From Planctomycetales bacterium 10988 (GTDB lineage: Bacteria; Planctomycetota; Planctomycetia; Pirellulales; Pb10988): a stretch of 64,000 nucleotides of DNA. The position numbers and the translations under genes were made by a program. The DNA is taken from positions 1,922,001 through 1,986,000 of the forward strand of contig CP043547.1 in NCBI GenBank assembly GCA_009664345.1. The letters are read 5' to 3'. Positions 51,043 through 60,321 of this stretch are shown here, in pieces; the stretch's first letter is position 1, and every line of letters begins with the position of its first letter. Under the pieces are notes generated by a model. That model made no database searches. It was given only the letters and a program-made list of their open reading frames with translations, and had not been told where the DNA came from.

Positions 51043-51564
51043 ATGTCCCGATCTGGTGCCGTTACGTTTAAGGGAACTCCGCTGACGCTGGTTGGAGATG
51101 CCCTGGAAGTCGGGGACTCGGCCCCGGATTTTACCCTCCATCGTTTTGCAGATGGGGGAATGCAGACCGTGACCCTGGAAGACCTCCTCGGGAAAGTTTC
51201 GATCATCAGTGTGGTGCCTTCGCTGGATACTTCCACTTGTGCCCTTCAGACGAAGACTTTCAACGAAAAGCTCGCTTCCTTCGGCGGAAAACTGAATGCG
51301 TTAACCGTCAGTTGCGATCTGCCGTTCGCTCAAAACCGCTTCTGTGGGGCGGAGAACATTGAAAATATGGTCTGGGCCAGCGACTACCAAACCCGCGATT
51401 TCGGCAAAGATTACGGCATGTTAATCAAAGAATTGAAGCTACTCGCTCGGGGAATTTTTATTCTCGATGCGGAAGGCAAGATTCTTTATACCCAAGTCGT
51501 CCCGGAAGTCGCCAATGAACCGGATTACGACGCCGCCCTCAAAGTTCTCGAAGAGAATCTGTAG
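51043..51564 (+). CDS. tpx: thiol peroxidase
   Basis: This 173-residue Tpx-type peroxiredoxin reduces hydroperoxides. Peroxidatic Cys66 lies in SLDTSTCALQTKTFNE, and the resolving Cys101 lies in PFAQNRFCGAENIEN, the typical Tpx pair. A further Cys91 (TVSCDLPFA) stands where most Tpx have Ala or Ser. AGGTGA lies 4 nt before the ATG. It is cytoplasmic and convergent with ruvB. Confidence 0.94.
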   Translation: MSRSGAVTFKGTPLTLVGDALEVGDSAPDFTLHRFADGGMQTVTLEDLLGKVSIISVVPSLDTSTCALQTKTFNEKLASFGGKLNALTVSCDLPFAQNRFCGAENIENMVWASDYQTRDFGKDYGMLIKELKLLARGIFILDAEGKILYTQVVPEVANEPDYDAALKVLEENL

Positions 51565-51567
51565 GGA

Positions 51568-51600
51568 AGGGGCGAGAGTTTAGGGGCGAGGGGCGAGAGA
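51568..51600. repeat. G-rich short direct repeat
   Basis: AGGGGCGAGAG (51568-51578) is followed by AGGGGCGAG and GGGCGAGAGA (51582-51600), three near-identical GGGGCGAG units between tpx and ruvB. A C/T-rich stretch follows with partial complementarity to it. Confidence 0.5.
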
Positions 51601-51706
51601 ATTTGATGAATGTCTATTAAGAACAAACATTTCTCTCGCTCTTTTCCCTATCTCCAAATTCTCACTTGATCTCTAAACCCTGACCTCTGGTCTCTAACCC
51701 CTTCCT

Positions 51707-52777
51707 CTAAAACAACCGTCTTTGGTCAGTATCAAGATTATTCTGCATGCCCATGTGATCGAAGGCCGCTTGCCGGGCGAGACGACCACGCGGGGATCGG
51801 ACAATGAATTCCATCCGCAGAAGGAAGGGTTCGATTTCGTCGTGCAGGGTATCGACGGCGACATTCATCGTATGGGCAATCGCATCGATCCCGGCCGGGC
51901 CACCTCCAAAGATGCGAATGAGCGTTTGCAAATACTTGCGGTCCCAGCTATCGAGGCCCTGTTCATCCACGCCTTGCATTTCCAAAGCGGCTCGGGCAAG
52001 TTCCAGATTGATCGATCCATCGGCCCGACTGGTCGCATAGTCCCGCACCCATCGCAGAAGATTGTTCGCCAAGCGGGGCGTTCCGCGGCTGCGGCGACCG
52101 ATCTCTTCCGCCGAGAGGTCATCAATGCCGACTTTCAACTTGGAGGCATTCCGCCGAATGATCTCCGTTAAATCTTCGACATTATAAAATTCAAGATGCT
52201 CTCGCAACTGAAAACGATTGCGGAGCGGACCCGACAACATCCCACTGCGGGTTGTGGCTCCGATAATGGTAAAAGGGCGAAGTTGCATATTGATCGTGCG
52301 GGCATTCAAGCCATCGCCCAACGTCACATCCACTCGAAAGTCTTCCATCACCGGATAGATGAACTCTTCGACCGCCATCGGCAAGCGGTGAATTTCGTCG
52401 ATGAAGAGAACCGAACCTTCGGAAGCATTGGTGAGATAAGGGAGAATATCCTTCGGAGCCGTCATCGCGGAACCGTTGGCAATCTGCAAACTGGTCCCCA
52501 TCTCTTTAGGAATGACATTGGCAAACGTCGTCTTGCCCAGGCCTGGCGGTCCGTCGAAGAGAATATGCCCGAGAGGTTCGCTCCGCTTCCGGGCGGCATC
52601 CAAGGCAATCATCAATCGTTCGACAACTTCCCGCTGCCCAATAACGTCTTCTAAGCGACTTGGCCGCAACTTCTCATGCAAGGCCTGCTCGTGGTTATCC
52701 AATTCATCCCAAACCCGTTCCGGTTCCGGCAAATCATCCAAGGCATCGTCAGCAGATACAATCCGTTCGCGGGCCAT
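51707..52777 (-). CDS. ruvB: Holliday junction branch-migration ATPase RuvB
   Basis: RuvB is the hexameric motor of the RuvAB complex that moves Holliday junctions. The start at 52777 gives 356 residues; a few in-frame codons upstream are not preferred. Walker A is FDGPPGLGKTTFAN, Walker B is LFIDEIHRL, sensor 1 lies in IIGATTRSGML and the arginine finger in LRNRF; the C-terminal winged helix includes GGGPAGIDAIAHTM. It is the last gene of a minus-strand ruvC-ruvA-zinc-ribbon-zinc-ribbon-ruvB run. Confidence 0.97.
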   Translation of the reverse strand: MARERIVSADDALDDLPEPERVWDELDNHEQALHEKLRPSRLEDVIGQREVVERLMIALDAARKRSEPLGHILFDGPPGLGKTTFANVIPKEMGTSLQIANGSAMTAPKDILPYLTNASEGSVLFIDEIHRLPMAVEEFIYPVMEDFRVDVTLGDGLNARTINMQLRPFTIIGATTRSGMLSGPLRNRFQLREHLEFYNVEDLTEIIRRNASKLKVGIDDLSAEEIGRRSRGTPRLANNLLRWVRDYATSRADGSINLELARAALEMQGVDEQGLDSWDRKYLQTLIRIFGGGPAGIDAIAHTMNVAVDTLHDEIEPFLLRMEFIVRSPRGRLARQAAFDHMGMQNNLDTDQRRLF

Positions 52778-52873
52778 AACAATTCTCAAAATTAGAATGT
52801 GTAATTATGTTCACTTTTATCTTATCGGTTTCCCAGTCGGAAAAAAAGACGCATTCTGCGAATTTTATAAATT

Positions 52874-53866
52874 TTACCGCATGAAAAGAATCATGAGCAT
52901 CATGATCAGGCAAAGAGCGAGAAAGCCAATCACGGTGTACCCAATATAAGGATAAAGAACCTCCATCGAGAATGGCTTGTCGCCGAACGCCCGACCCGTT
53001 TGACCATTCACCACGAAGCGGAACATCCTTTTTTTATAACGATACGCAAAAATCCACAGCGGAACCAAAATCGGCTCGCTCCGCATCTGAGAATAGAGAA
53101 TATTAACGTGTACGTTCCGGGAGCTGGCGGGAATGTAGAGGTCGTCGCATTCTTGGCTTTCTCGGCGTTCGATGTTTTTTTTCGCATACGGCCGGGCCAC
53201 ACGACGGGAAAGACCGAACCTTTCCACGGAAATCCCCGCACAGACTTCGGGGCGATATTCGATTGCGTCTTTGATTTGAAAAGGGAAAATCGAGAAACTT
53301 TCCTTAGCGGTTAAAGTTTGACTGGCGGGGATCAAGACATCTTGATGCGATCCTTGATGCTCTCCGGAGATGGGTCGCCAGGCAGCTTTGGCTCCCCAGG
53401 GGACATCGCTGGTATCCGCCGTCCAGGTCGTTTTGGTTTGCGCATGAAAGACCCAGTAAGGAACAAACACTTGAACCAACGAGGTGACTTCCGCCATCTC
53501 CGCCAAATCCGGTGGCCGGAAGAAACCTTCATTCAACCATTTTTGGAGAGATTCCGTCGCGGCGGGCCGTTCCACTTGGAAAGGAACCACACGATTCGGG
53601 GCAATATCGAGTTGTTGCGGTTGATCTTTGACTTCGACCGAACCACAAAACGGACACCGTAAACTCCCGACGGAGGCATCATAACTCATCGAAGCCCCGC
53701 ATTGTTGACAGTCAAAGTAATGTCGAACGACGGGTTGCAGGGTAGGCTGAGGATTGGGCGTAACACCATCGATGACAGGGACTTCCGTACCGCAATTCGT
53801 GCAGAAGAGGTCCTCTGCTTCAAGATAGCAGCAGCAAGTTTCGCATTTTTGACAAAGGTCCATCAA
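52874..53866 (-). CDS. membrane-anchored zinc-ribbon protein, copy B
   Basis: The 330-residue protein has a cysteine-rich start (CQKCETCCCYLEAEDLFCTNCGTEV) and a second zinc ribbon (YFDCQQCGASMSYDASVGSLRCPFCGSVEV). A beta-rich middle (VQVFVPYWVFHAQTKTTWTAD) follows, with a C-terminal YRYKKRMFRFVVNGQTGRAFGDKPFS and a transmembrane helix near the end. The same order of ribbons, domain and end helix recurs in the adjacent gene, so they are paralogues. Proteins of this TFIIB-like zinc-ribbon type are widespread but unassigned. Confidence 0.8.
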   Translation of the reverse strand: MMDLCQKCETCCCYLEAEDLFCTNCGTEVPVIDGVTPNPQPTLQPVVRHYFDCQQCGASMSYDASVGSLRCPFCGSVEVKDQPQQLDIAPNRVVPFQVERPAATESLQKWLNEGFFRPPDLAEMAEVTSLVQVFVPYWVFHAQTKTTWTADTSDVPWGAKAAWRPISGEHQGSHQDVLIPASQTLTAKESFSIFPFQIKDAIEYRPEVCAGISVERFGLSRRVARPYAKKNIERRESQECDDLYIPASSRNVHVNILYSQMRSEPILVPLWIFAYRYKKRMFRFVVNGQTGRAFGDKPFSMEVLYPYIGYTVIGFLALCLIMMLMILFMR

Positions 53867-53897
53867 CGTATTCGCCTTCTATATTTCATCTCAGCGA

Positions 53898-54998
53898 TTA
53901 CCGCATCGTGGCAAAGGCCAACATTGCCCCGATGATCACTACGACAACGACTCCAATTCCGATGACTCCCATAATACGCCTCCATGCGATAGGTTTCGAA
54001 CCATAATAGCGGCCTGTTTGGCCATTGAGCAAAAAACGATAAAGCCGATCTTCATAGCGATACGTTAATAAATAGACCGGCAGCAAGACCAGATCGGATT
54101 GAATGTGATCAAACTCCGTCATCACGCGGAGTTGTTTGTTCGTATCGCCGGGTAAATATTGTTGAATTTTCCGTTGTTGGTCTTGTTTGGTATGTTCCAG
54201 AAAATACTGAAGCGCGGCTTCCCTCTCGACGGTGTATTCTTCACAACTCCAACCTGCCAAATACTTTGGATCATAACGGCGGATCGTTTCCGTGTGGAAA
54301 GGCTTGATGCGATCGACCTCGACCTGAGGCAAGCCGTTGCTTCCACACACCAAATAACCTCGGGTATAATCGTTGAATTTTCCGGCCAACGGATACCACT
54401 CCGTTTCGCGAACCCGCTTCGTTTTCGTGACCCATTTTCCTTTTTCATAAGTGCGATAGGTCTTCGTTCGATAATAATATTCCCCGATCGAACAGTGCCA
54501 CTGACTCTGTGCCAATAGCGAAAAAGTCCAAAAAGGAAGATAAATCCCTTGTAGCTTTTGCTCAATCGTCGCGGTGTGGAGATCGCTGGGTCGCGTCCAA
54601 TTGTTTTGCCGAAACCAATTTCGGAACGTCGCTTGTGCCTGCTCGGGGGTGACCTGAAAACCGATCACGAACTCCGGCGGTTGCCGTTTCGTAATTCCTT
54701 GCAATTCAACAACATAAGGCGAATCGCAAAAGGGGCAAGTATCGGAACGATGTTCGGCGGAGATCGTCAGTTCCGCCCCACAGTTTTTGCAAGAAAAATG
54801 CTTCGCCGGTGCGTAACTTTCATTCGATTGAGGCAAGGCGACTTGCTGGGGTTGCCCACAAGCCGGACAGAAAGGATCGTCCGCATCAAGCGGAGTGCCA
54901 CACGCCGAACAGGGATGCGAATGCGGCAAGCCCTCAAAGTCAGGACTTTTCCCGGTCGTCTCTCGAATGCGTTTTGGTTTAAATGAGGGGCGATTCAT
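53898..54998 (-). CDS. membrane-anchored zinc-ribbon protein, copy A
   Basis: The 366-residue protein has two CxxC ribbons near the start (PCSACGTPLDADDPFCPACGQPQ, FSCKNCGAELTISAEHRSDTCPFCDSPYVV). A middle domain (GIYLPFWTFSLLAQSQWHCSIGEYYY) follows, then LLPVYLLTYRYEDRLYRFLLNGQTGRYYGSKPIAW, and a C-terminal transmembrane helix (IIGAMLAFATMR region). The shared NGQTGR and (A/T)YRYxxR(L/M)(Y/F)RF motifs make it a paralogue of the next gene. Both lie between ruvA and ruvB with gaps of 18-96 nt, so they are probably co-expressed. Confidence 0.82.
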   Translation of the reverse strand: MNRPSFKPKRIRETTGKSPDFEGLPHSHPCSACGTPLDADDPFCPACGQPQQVALPQSNESYAPAKHFSCKNCGAELTISAEHRSDTCPFCDSPYVVELQGITKRQPPEFVIGFQVTPEQAQATFRNWFRQNNWTRPSDLHTATIEQKLQGIYLPFWTFSLLAQSQWHCSIGEYYYRTKTYRTYEKGKWVTKTKRVRETEWYPLAGKFNDYTRGYLVCGSNGLPQVEVDRIKPFHTETIRRYDPKYLAGWSCEEYTVEREAALQYFLEHTKQDQQRKIQQYLPGDTNKQLRVMTEFDHIQSDLVLLPVYLLTYRYEDRLYRFLLNGQTGRYYGSKPIAWRRIMGVIGIGVVVVVIIGAMLAFATMR

Positions 54999-55016
54999 CG
55001 GTTGTTGGCAGGGCCG

Positions 55017-55646
55017 TTAGGTCTGTTCACGTTCTTGCTGGTAGACGGCTTGGAGTAAGTCTTGGACATCTTTGAACTTACGTTTCTTCTCCATGGCCCC
55101 TTCGATCATCCGTTGGGCTTCCGCCGGGGCATGTCCAACCGCCTGCAGTACTTCGAAGGCCTCATCGACTAGGCTCCGATCTTCCGGCGAGACCGCTTTC
55201 CGCTGCTGCGTGACCATCAGGGCAAATTGCGGGACTTTGCGGCGAAGTTTGGCAATGATCCGTTCCGCCATCGCAGGGCCAATTCCCGGCAACGAGGCCA
55301 AGATTTTCGTATCCTGTTGCTGGATCGCTTCGGCGACTTCCGCCACCGGACGGACCATCGCTCGCAAGGCCTTCTTTGTACCTAAACCATCGACCGAGCA
55401 AATCAGATCAAAAAATTGTCGCTCAATCTCCGTCGAAAAGCCCACCATTCGCGGAATCATCCGCCCTTGCATGGGATTTCCTTCGAAAAATTGAATCGTA
55501 TGCAAACTCACTTTCTTGCCGACTTCGCTCTGCAACTGACGCCGCACAAACTCGGGGAGCATGATTTCATATTCGAAGGCTTCGACCGAAAGCCGGATGG
55601 AATCGTCGCCGACTCGTTGCAAGGTGCCTGTGATTTTCGTGATCAT
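55017..55646 (-). CDS. ruvA: Holliday junction DNA helicase subunit RuvA
   Basis: RuvA is the tetrameric junction-binding partner of RuvB. The 209-residue protein shows the OB-fold N-terminus ([21 protein letters not shown]), helix-hairpin-helix DNA-binding segments ([38 protein letters not shown]) and the C-terminal RuvB-contacting helical domain ([24 protein letters not shown]). Order and sizes are normal. It ends 18 nt before the zinc-ribbon gene. Confidence 0.96.
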   Translation of the reverse strand: MITKITGTLQRVGDDSIRLSVEAFEYEIMLPEFVRRQLQSEVGKKVSLHTIQFFEGNPMQGRMIPRMVGFSTEIERQFFDLICSVDGLGTKKALRAMVRPVAEVAEAIQQQDTKILASLPGIGPAMAERIIAKLRRKVPQFALMVTQQRKAVSPEDRSLVDEAFEVLQAVGHAPAEAQRMIEGAMEKKRKFKDVQDLLQAVYQQEREQT

Positions 55647-55768
55647 TCCCGCCTAACTTTCTCTCAACGAAGGGGCTTTCTCACCGGAAAGCTCGTGAAA
55701 ACGATAGAAAATCAATCATTCTCAAGGGACTGGCCCAGGTCAAGCCGTCACCTTAGATTTGAATTTCT

Positions 55769-56374
55769 TTAGGAAGAGGGCAGGGCAGGAAGGGAAACCT
55801 TGGAACCAGGAGGCAAGGAACCGATAGCCATCCGTTTGCCAGCCATCTCGATTCCTGGCGAACGAACCAAATAATAATGGCAAAGGGCAATCGCCAAGGC
55901 ATCGGTCACGTCGAAGGGTTCCGGGACTTCTCGCAGTCGCAATTCCTGGACAACCGCGGTTTGGACTTGTTTTTTTGAAGCCCGGCCGTTTCCGGTGAGG
56001 ACTTTTTTAATTCGCGTTGCGGCATAATGCTTCACCGAAATCCCAGCCGAGGCAGCCGCTAAGCAAATCACCCCACGGGCATGCCCCATCAGAATTGCTG
56101 TCTTAGGTCGTTGATAATGGCTGTAAAGTTCTTCCAACGCGAGCATGTTCGGTTGAAGATTCTCGATCACCTCGGAAAGACCTTCGTGAATTTCTGCCAC
56201 CCGCCTGGTCAAAGAACCTTTGCTTTTCCCGCGAATCACGCCTGCTTCGCAGACCTTCGGCCCGCGCGGATCGCTTTGCAAGACCGCATATCCGGTGATA
56301 TTCAAGCCCGGATCGACCCCGAGTACCCGAATTGGTGCTGACAGTTGATTGATGGCCGCGGAAGAACTCGCCAT
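55769..56374 (-). CDS. ruvC: Holliday junction resolvase RuvC
   Basis: RuvC cuts Holliday junctions as a dimer with two metal ions. The 201-residue protein has catalytic Asp21 in LGVDPGLNITGY, Glu in MLALEELYSHYQRP, and a C-terminal DVTDALAIALCHYY carrying the last acidic residues. The N-terminal 12-residue extension and Ser/Pro-rich tail are variable parts. It opens the minus-strand ruv run. Confidence 0.96.
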   Translation of the reverse strand: MASSSAAINQLSAPIRVLGVDPGLNITGYAVLQSDPRGPKVCEAGVIRGKSKGSLTRRVAEIHEGLSEVIENLQPNMLALEELYSHYQRPKTAILMGHARGVICLAAASAGISVKHYAATRIKKVLTGNGRASKKQVQTAVVQELRLREVPEPFDVTDALAIALCHYYLVRSPGIEMAGKRMAIGSLPPGSKVSLPALPSS

Positions 56375-56571
56375 AAGAACCTCAGAAAAAGAGAGGATGC
56401 CGGAAGGCCGTCGCCTCGTGCGACTCCCAACCTATGCCAGTCATTCTCTGAGATCAACGTCGGTTTTTCTTGTTGAACAAATGAACAAAAAAGCCCGATT
56501 TCTTCGAGGGTCGAATTCGTTATTTTGCCCATTCCCTCAAAATGAAAGAAATGGAATGCTCGTATGATGGA

Positions 56572-57054
56572 TTATTTTTCGCGATAGAGCAGGACAATTG
56601 CTTCGGCCTGAATGGCTTCTTCACGTCCAATCGGCCCGACGCGTTCGCCGGTTTTCGCCTTGAAGCTAACTTCCTCAACGTGAATATGCAAAAGTTCCGC
56701 GATGCGGGCACGAATTTGTTCGCGATAAGGGATGAGACGCGGACGCTGAGCGAACACGGTGCAGTCAATATTCCCAACGGAATAGCCTGCTTTGAGGAGA
56801 TGATCGACGACCACCGAGAGCATTTCGCCGGAATCTCGCCCCTGATTGACCGGATCGGTGTTCGGAAACCAAGTGCCAATATCCCCAAGAGAAGCCGCAC
56901 CAAGCAAGGCATCCGTTACCGCATGCAACAACACATCCGCATCACTATAGCCAAAAGCGGCCTTCCCATGAGGAATGTTGATACCACCTAAACGTAAAGG
57001 TCCCCCGGGTTCGAGCCGATGCGTATCGTGTCCGATCCCAATGCGAAAATTCAC
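56572..57054 (-). CDS. ispF: 2-C-methyl-D-erythritol 2,4-cyclodiphosphate synthase
   Basis: IspF makes the cyclic diphosphate in the MEP isoprenoid pathway. The 160-residue protein shows zinc ligands Asp10 and His12 in RIGIGHDTHRL and His44 in VLLHAVTDALLGA, plus LGDIGTWFP and the C-terminal GFTNVTERVG-type region (KAKTGERVGPIGREEAI). The usual His of the GHSDADV motif is Tyr36 here (FGYSDADV), which is unusual. It stands alone, just upstream of the divergent ABC-transporter operon. Its 3' end is about 200 nt from ruvC. Confidence 0.95.
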   Translation of the reverse strand: MNFRIGIGHDTHRLEPGGPLRLGGINIPHGKAAFGYSDADVLLHAVTDALLGAASLGDIGTWFPNTDPVNQGRDSGEMLSVVVDHLLKAGYSVGNIDCTVFAQRPRLIPYREQIRARIAELLHIHVEEVSFKAKTGERVGPIGREEAIQAEAIVLLYREK

Positions 57055-57245
57055 GTTGCTTCTCCAAGGTTTTCAGTGTTTTGGTAGGGTGTGGGTGTCC
57101 GCTCACTTTGATTATACGGAGAGGGCCCATTTGCGGAAGGATCACCTTGGGAATTGGTTTCATTTGTCATTAGGAAGCGGTTGCCTGGCTGTGTGCTTTT
57201 TGAACTTCCTTTCAATTGAACCTTTTCGAATTTTGACAGAAGCTT

Positions 57246-57251
57246 TATAAT
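57246..57251 (+). promoter_or_regulatory. -10-like TATAAT directly before the ABC ATPase gene
   Basis: TATAAT at 57246-57251 ends 8 nt before the ATG at 57260, and no Shine-Dalgarno sequence is visible between them. If used, transcription would begin almost at the start codon, giving a leaderless mRNA. The matching -35 (57223-57228) is poor. Confidence 0.35.
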
Positions 57252-57259
57252 GACCCGCT

Positions 57260-58282
57260 ATGGCCGCAATTGAAATCGAAAATTTGACAAAAACCTATCG
57301 AGTCTATCGTAAACGGGAAGGCTTGTGGGAATCGGTACGTGGACTCCTTCATCGGGAATATCGCGATGTACACGCGGTAAATGGGATCGATCTCACCGTG
57401 GAAAAAGGGGAGTTCGTCGCCTTCTTAGGCCCTAATGGAGCAGGGAAGACAACGACGCTCAAGCTCCTCTCTGGCGTACTGACTCCGACTTCCGGAAAGG
57501 CCGAGGTATTAGGCTTTGTCCCCTGGCAACGAAAAAATGAATATCGCCGTCGCTTCGCCCTGGTAATGGGGCAAAAGAATCAACTCTGGTGGGACCTGCC
57601 GGCTCAAGAATCGTTTCGATTGCATCAACAAATTTATCACATCGATCCAACTGAATACGAAAAAACTTTAAAAGAGCTTGCCAGTCTTCTTAAAGTTCAA
57701 AAGCTTCTTGGTCAGCCGGTACGCGAGCTTTCTCTCGGCGAACGCATGAAAATGGAACTGATGGCGGCCTTGTTACATTCGCCGGAAGTTCTCTTTCTCG
57801 ACGAACCTACCATCGGGCTGGATGTGGTCGCTCAGCACGATATTCAAAACTTTTTAAGAGAGTATCAAGAGCGGCAAGAAACAACCATCTTGTTAACAAG
57901 CCACTATATGAAAGATGTCGCGGCTTTATGTAAACGCGTAGTCGTCGTCTCCGGCGGAAATATTGTTTATGACGGTTCGCTCAATGGAATTATTGATCGA
58001 TTCAGTTTACATAAAGTCATTTCTTTACAATTCGCCGAAGATCAACTCCCTGGAGATTTAAGTCGCTTTGGAGATGTCCTAGAAATCCAACCGCCAAAAG
58101 CAAAAATTTGTGTCGAACGTGCTCAAGTTCCCTATGTATTGAATCGCGTTCTGGCCGAACAAAGCGTAGAAGATGTCAGTGTAGAAGATCGGCCTTTAGA
58201 AGAAGTCATTGCCCAAATGTTTGCTGACACTACCGAAGAACATCGACCCAACCAACTTACGGAAGAACCTACTGAGTTTTAA
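57260..58282 (+). CDS. ABC-2 transporter ATP-binding protein
   Basis: The 340-residue ATPase has Walker [19 protein letters not shown], the signature [19 protein letters not shown] (variant of LSGGQ), Walker [13 protein letters not shown] and a switch His in LLTSHYMKD. It closely resembles the COG4586 group, always paired with two DUF990/ABC-2 permeases, as here. The substrate of that exporter group is unknown. The gene opens the operon, possibly with a leaderless start. It is more AT-rich than the surrounding housekeeping genes. Confidence 0.93.
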   Translation: MAAIEIENLTKTYRVYRKREGLWESVRGLLHREYRDVHAVNGIDLTVEKGEFVAFLGPNGAGKTTTLKLLSGVLTPTSGKAEVLGFVPWQRKNEYRRRFALVMGQKNQLWWDLPAQESFRLHQQIYHIDPTEYEKTLKELASLLKVQKLLGQPVRELSLGERMKMELMAALLHSPEVLFLDEPTIGLDVVAQHDIQNFLREYQERQETTILLTSHYMKDVAALCKRVVVVSGGNIVYDGSLNGIIDRFSLHKVISLQFAEDQLPGDLSRFGDVLEIQPPKAKICVERAQVPYVLNRVLAEQSVEDVSVEDRPLEEVIAQMFADTTEEHRPNQLTEEPTEF

Positions 58283-58355
58283 ATAAAAAAATTAATAGTT
58301 TCAATTAATCTTTACACCCCATCTTTCCCCTTCCTTTTCCAGCCAAGTAAAGAAT

Positions 58356-59243
58356 ATGGCCAGTTCTCCTGAAGTATCTATCTCCCCTGGAGAAGCAATA
58401 ACGACTTGGAAAAATTGGTTCTCAACCCATTGGACCATTTTAAAGATTTGTCTTGAAGAACGACTTGTTTATCGGGGGGATTTCGCACTCGGAACGCTGA
58501 TGCGTTTCCTCCCGATTGTGACACAAATCTTCTTGTGGAGTGCTGTTTTTTCCACACTTCCCAGCACGAATCAAAATGGGGAAGCGGCCAATATCCAAGG
58601 TTACACGTATCATCAATTTGTTGCCTATTATCTATTGACCATGATTAGCAGGGCTTTTTCCAGCATGCCGGGCTTGGCTTCCGGGATTGCGAAAGATATC
58701 CGCGAAGGGGCCGTCAATAAATATTTAATTCAGCCGATTGATATGATGGGCTTTCTCTTTTTAAATCGCGTCGCTCATAAACTTGTTTACTATTTAATGG
58801 CGGCTGCTCCTTTTGCTTTAGTCTTTTTTCTCTGTCGAGATTTCTTTTCCGGCTGGCCACCTACAGAGACACTCTTGCTCTTTTTTCTTTCTTTAATCTT
58901 TGCGTTTTTATTAGGTTTCTTAATCGAAGCGACGATTGGCCTGATTGGCTTTTGGTTTTTGGAAGTCGGTTCGCTGTTGTTTATCTATATGTTGTTGAAT
59001 TTCTTTTTTTCCGGGCATATGTTTCCGATTGATATGCTGCCTGGTTTTTGGCGAACGCTGGTTGAACTCATTCCTTTACATTATTTAGCTTACTTTCCCG
59101 CGGCTGTCTTTTTAGGACAGATTGAAGGGGACGCACTTTATCGAGCTTTGTTTATTGAAGCTTGTTGGATTATCGCTTTATTATTTATCAATCGAATCGC
59201 CTTTTATTATGGCGTTCGTCGCTATAGCGGCTATGGAGGTTAA
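58356..59243 (+). CDS. ABC-2 type permease, first subunit
   Basis: The 295-residue integral membrane protein has about six helices and reads like the DUF990/COG4587-type permeases paired with COG4586 ATPases (RVAHKLVYYLMAAAPFALVFFLC, LLNFFFSGHMFPIDMLPGFW). Hydrophilic N-terminal 30 residues precede the first helix. The stop is 1 nt from the next start. The neighbouring ATPase and permease support an exporter role. Confidence 0.87.
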   Translation: MASSPEVSISPGEAITTWKNWFSTHWTILKICLEERLVYRGDFALGTLMRFLPIVTQIFLWSAVFSTLPSTNQNGEAANIQGYTYHQFVAYYLLTMISRAFSSMPGLASGIAKDIREGAVNKYLIQPIDMMGFLFLNRVAHKLVYYLMAAAPFALVFFLCRDFFSGWPPTETLLLFFLSLIFAFLLGFLIEATIGLIGFWFLEVGSLLFIYMLLNFFFSGHMFPIDMLPGFWRTLVELIPLHYLAYFPAAVFLGQIEGDALYRALFIEACWIIALLFINRIAFYYGVRRYSGYGG

Positions 59244-59244
59244 G

Positions 59245-60066
59245 ATGCACTCCGAACAGCCAAATTATACACAAGTCTTTTTAACCTTTGCCCGCAATAG
59301 TTTAATTCGCGACATGACCTTCCGCTGGGATTTTATTATTCAAGCGGTCAGCAGTTTATGTTGGATGTTAATGAATCTCGGTTTTTATTTACTCATCTTT
59401 CAATATACCAAAGAAATCTCTGGTTGGTCGAAGTATCAATTCTTTTTGTTTATGGCGACCACCATGATCATTAATAGTTTAGTACAAACCTTCTTTATGC
59501 CGAATGCCGCGGAGTTCAGTGAATTAATTCGGACCGGAGGTTTGGACTTTGCTCTACTCAAACCAATTGACACACAATTTTTAATTTCTTTTCGTCGAGT
59601 GGAATGGGCCTCGATGAGTAACTTTGTCTTTGGGTTAGGACTGTTAAGTTTTTCACTTTGGCAATTAGAGGTGATGCCGACTTGGTGGCAGGTTCTATTG
59701 TTTCCCGTGTTTGTTTTTTGTGGAGTGTTGATTTTTTATAGTTTAATGATCACCCTGGCAGCGACCAGTATTTGGCTGGGTCGAAATCAAAGCCTTTATA
59801 ACTTTTGGTTTTATATAACGAACTTCTCACGCTATCCGCTGGAAATTTATCGCGGGCCGTATGGTTCTTGGCTACAGTGGTTTTTTACTTTTTTAATTCC
59901 CGTACTCGTAGTGGTGAATGTGCCGGCGAGGCTCTTGGCTCAAGAGATGGATCGGCAGAAGTGGGGGCTTACCGCTTTTGCGGTCTTCGCCGCGGTGATG
60001 AGTCTATTGGCTTCACGTTGGATTTTTCAATCCGCTTTAGGAAGTTACCGCAGCGCGAGTAGTTGA
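59245..60066 (+). CDS. ABC-2 type permease, second subunit
   Basis: The protein is 273 residues from ATG 59245, where GGAGG lies 5 nt upstream; the frame also opens further upstream inside the previous gene. About six transmembrane helices match the second DUF990/COG3694-type permease of this system (FFMPNAAEFSELIRTGGLDFALLKPIDTQF is the characteristic loop). Base composition is AT-rich, as in the other two operon genes, consistent with shared transfer history. Confidence 0.87.
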   Translation: MHSEQPNYTQVFLTFARNSLIRDMTFRWDFIIQAVSSLCWMLMNLGFYLLIFQYTKEISGWSKYQFFLFMATTMIINSLVQTFFMPNAAEFSELIRTGGLDFALLKPIDTQFLISFRRVEWASMSNFVFGLGLLSFSLWQLEVMPTWWQVLLFPVFVFCGVLIFYSLMITLAATSIWLGRNQSLYNFWFYITNFSRYPLEIYRGPYGSWLQWFFTFLIPVLVVVNVPARLLAQEMDRQKWGLTAFAVFAAVMSLLASRWIFQSALGSYRSASS

Positions 60067-60133
60067 GCGGTTCTTCCTTCAACTCATTCCCCTTCAAAAA
60101 CAAACAATAAAAACTTTTCCGAAAACTTTCCTC

Positions 60134-60147
60134 AAAAGCAGTTTTTA
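60134..60147. repeat. AAAAAG/CTTTTT-type near-palindrome
   Basis: AAAAGCAGTTTTTA lies about 70 nt past the exporter operon. It belongs to the short repeated family noted near 10353-10392. Confidence 0.35.
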
Positions 60148-60321
60148 GTTACCATATCCCTTCCGTTTCAATTTCCGCACAACTTCCCAGCCTTCGGTTT
60201 GGCATTTCTCTTTGCTAAACTTTAAGAGCCAGCCGTCAACACCTGAAACATTTTAAAGGCCACTTGATAAAGAGAGGCTTCCTCAGGTTTTGTCCAGACC
60301 CCATAAGATTCCCCCATTGCT

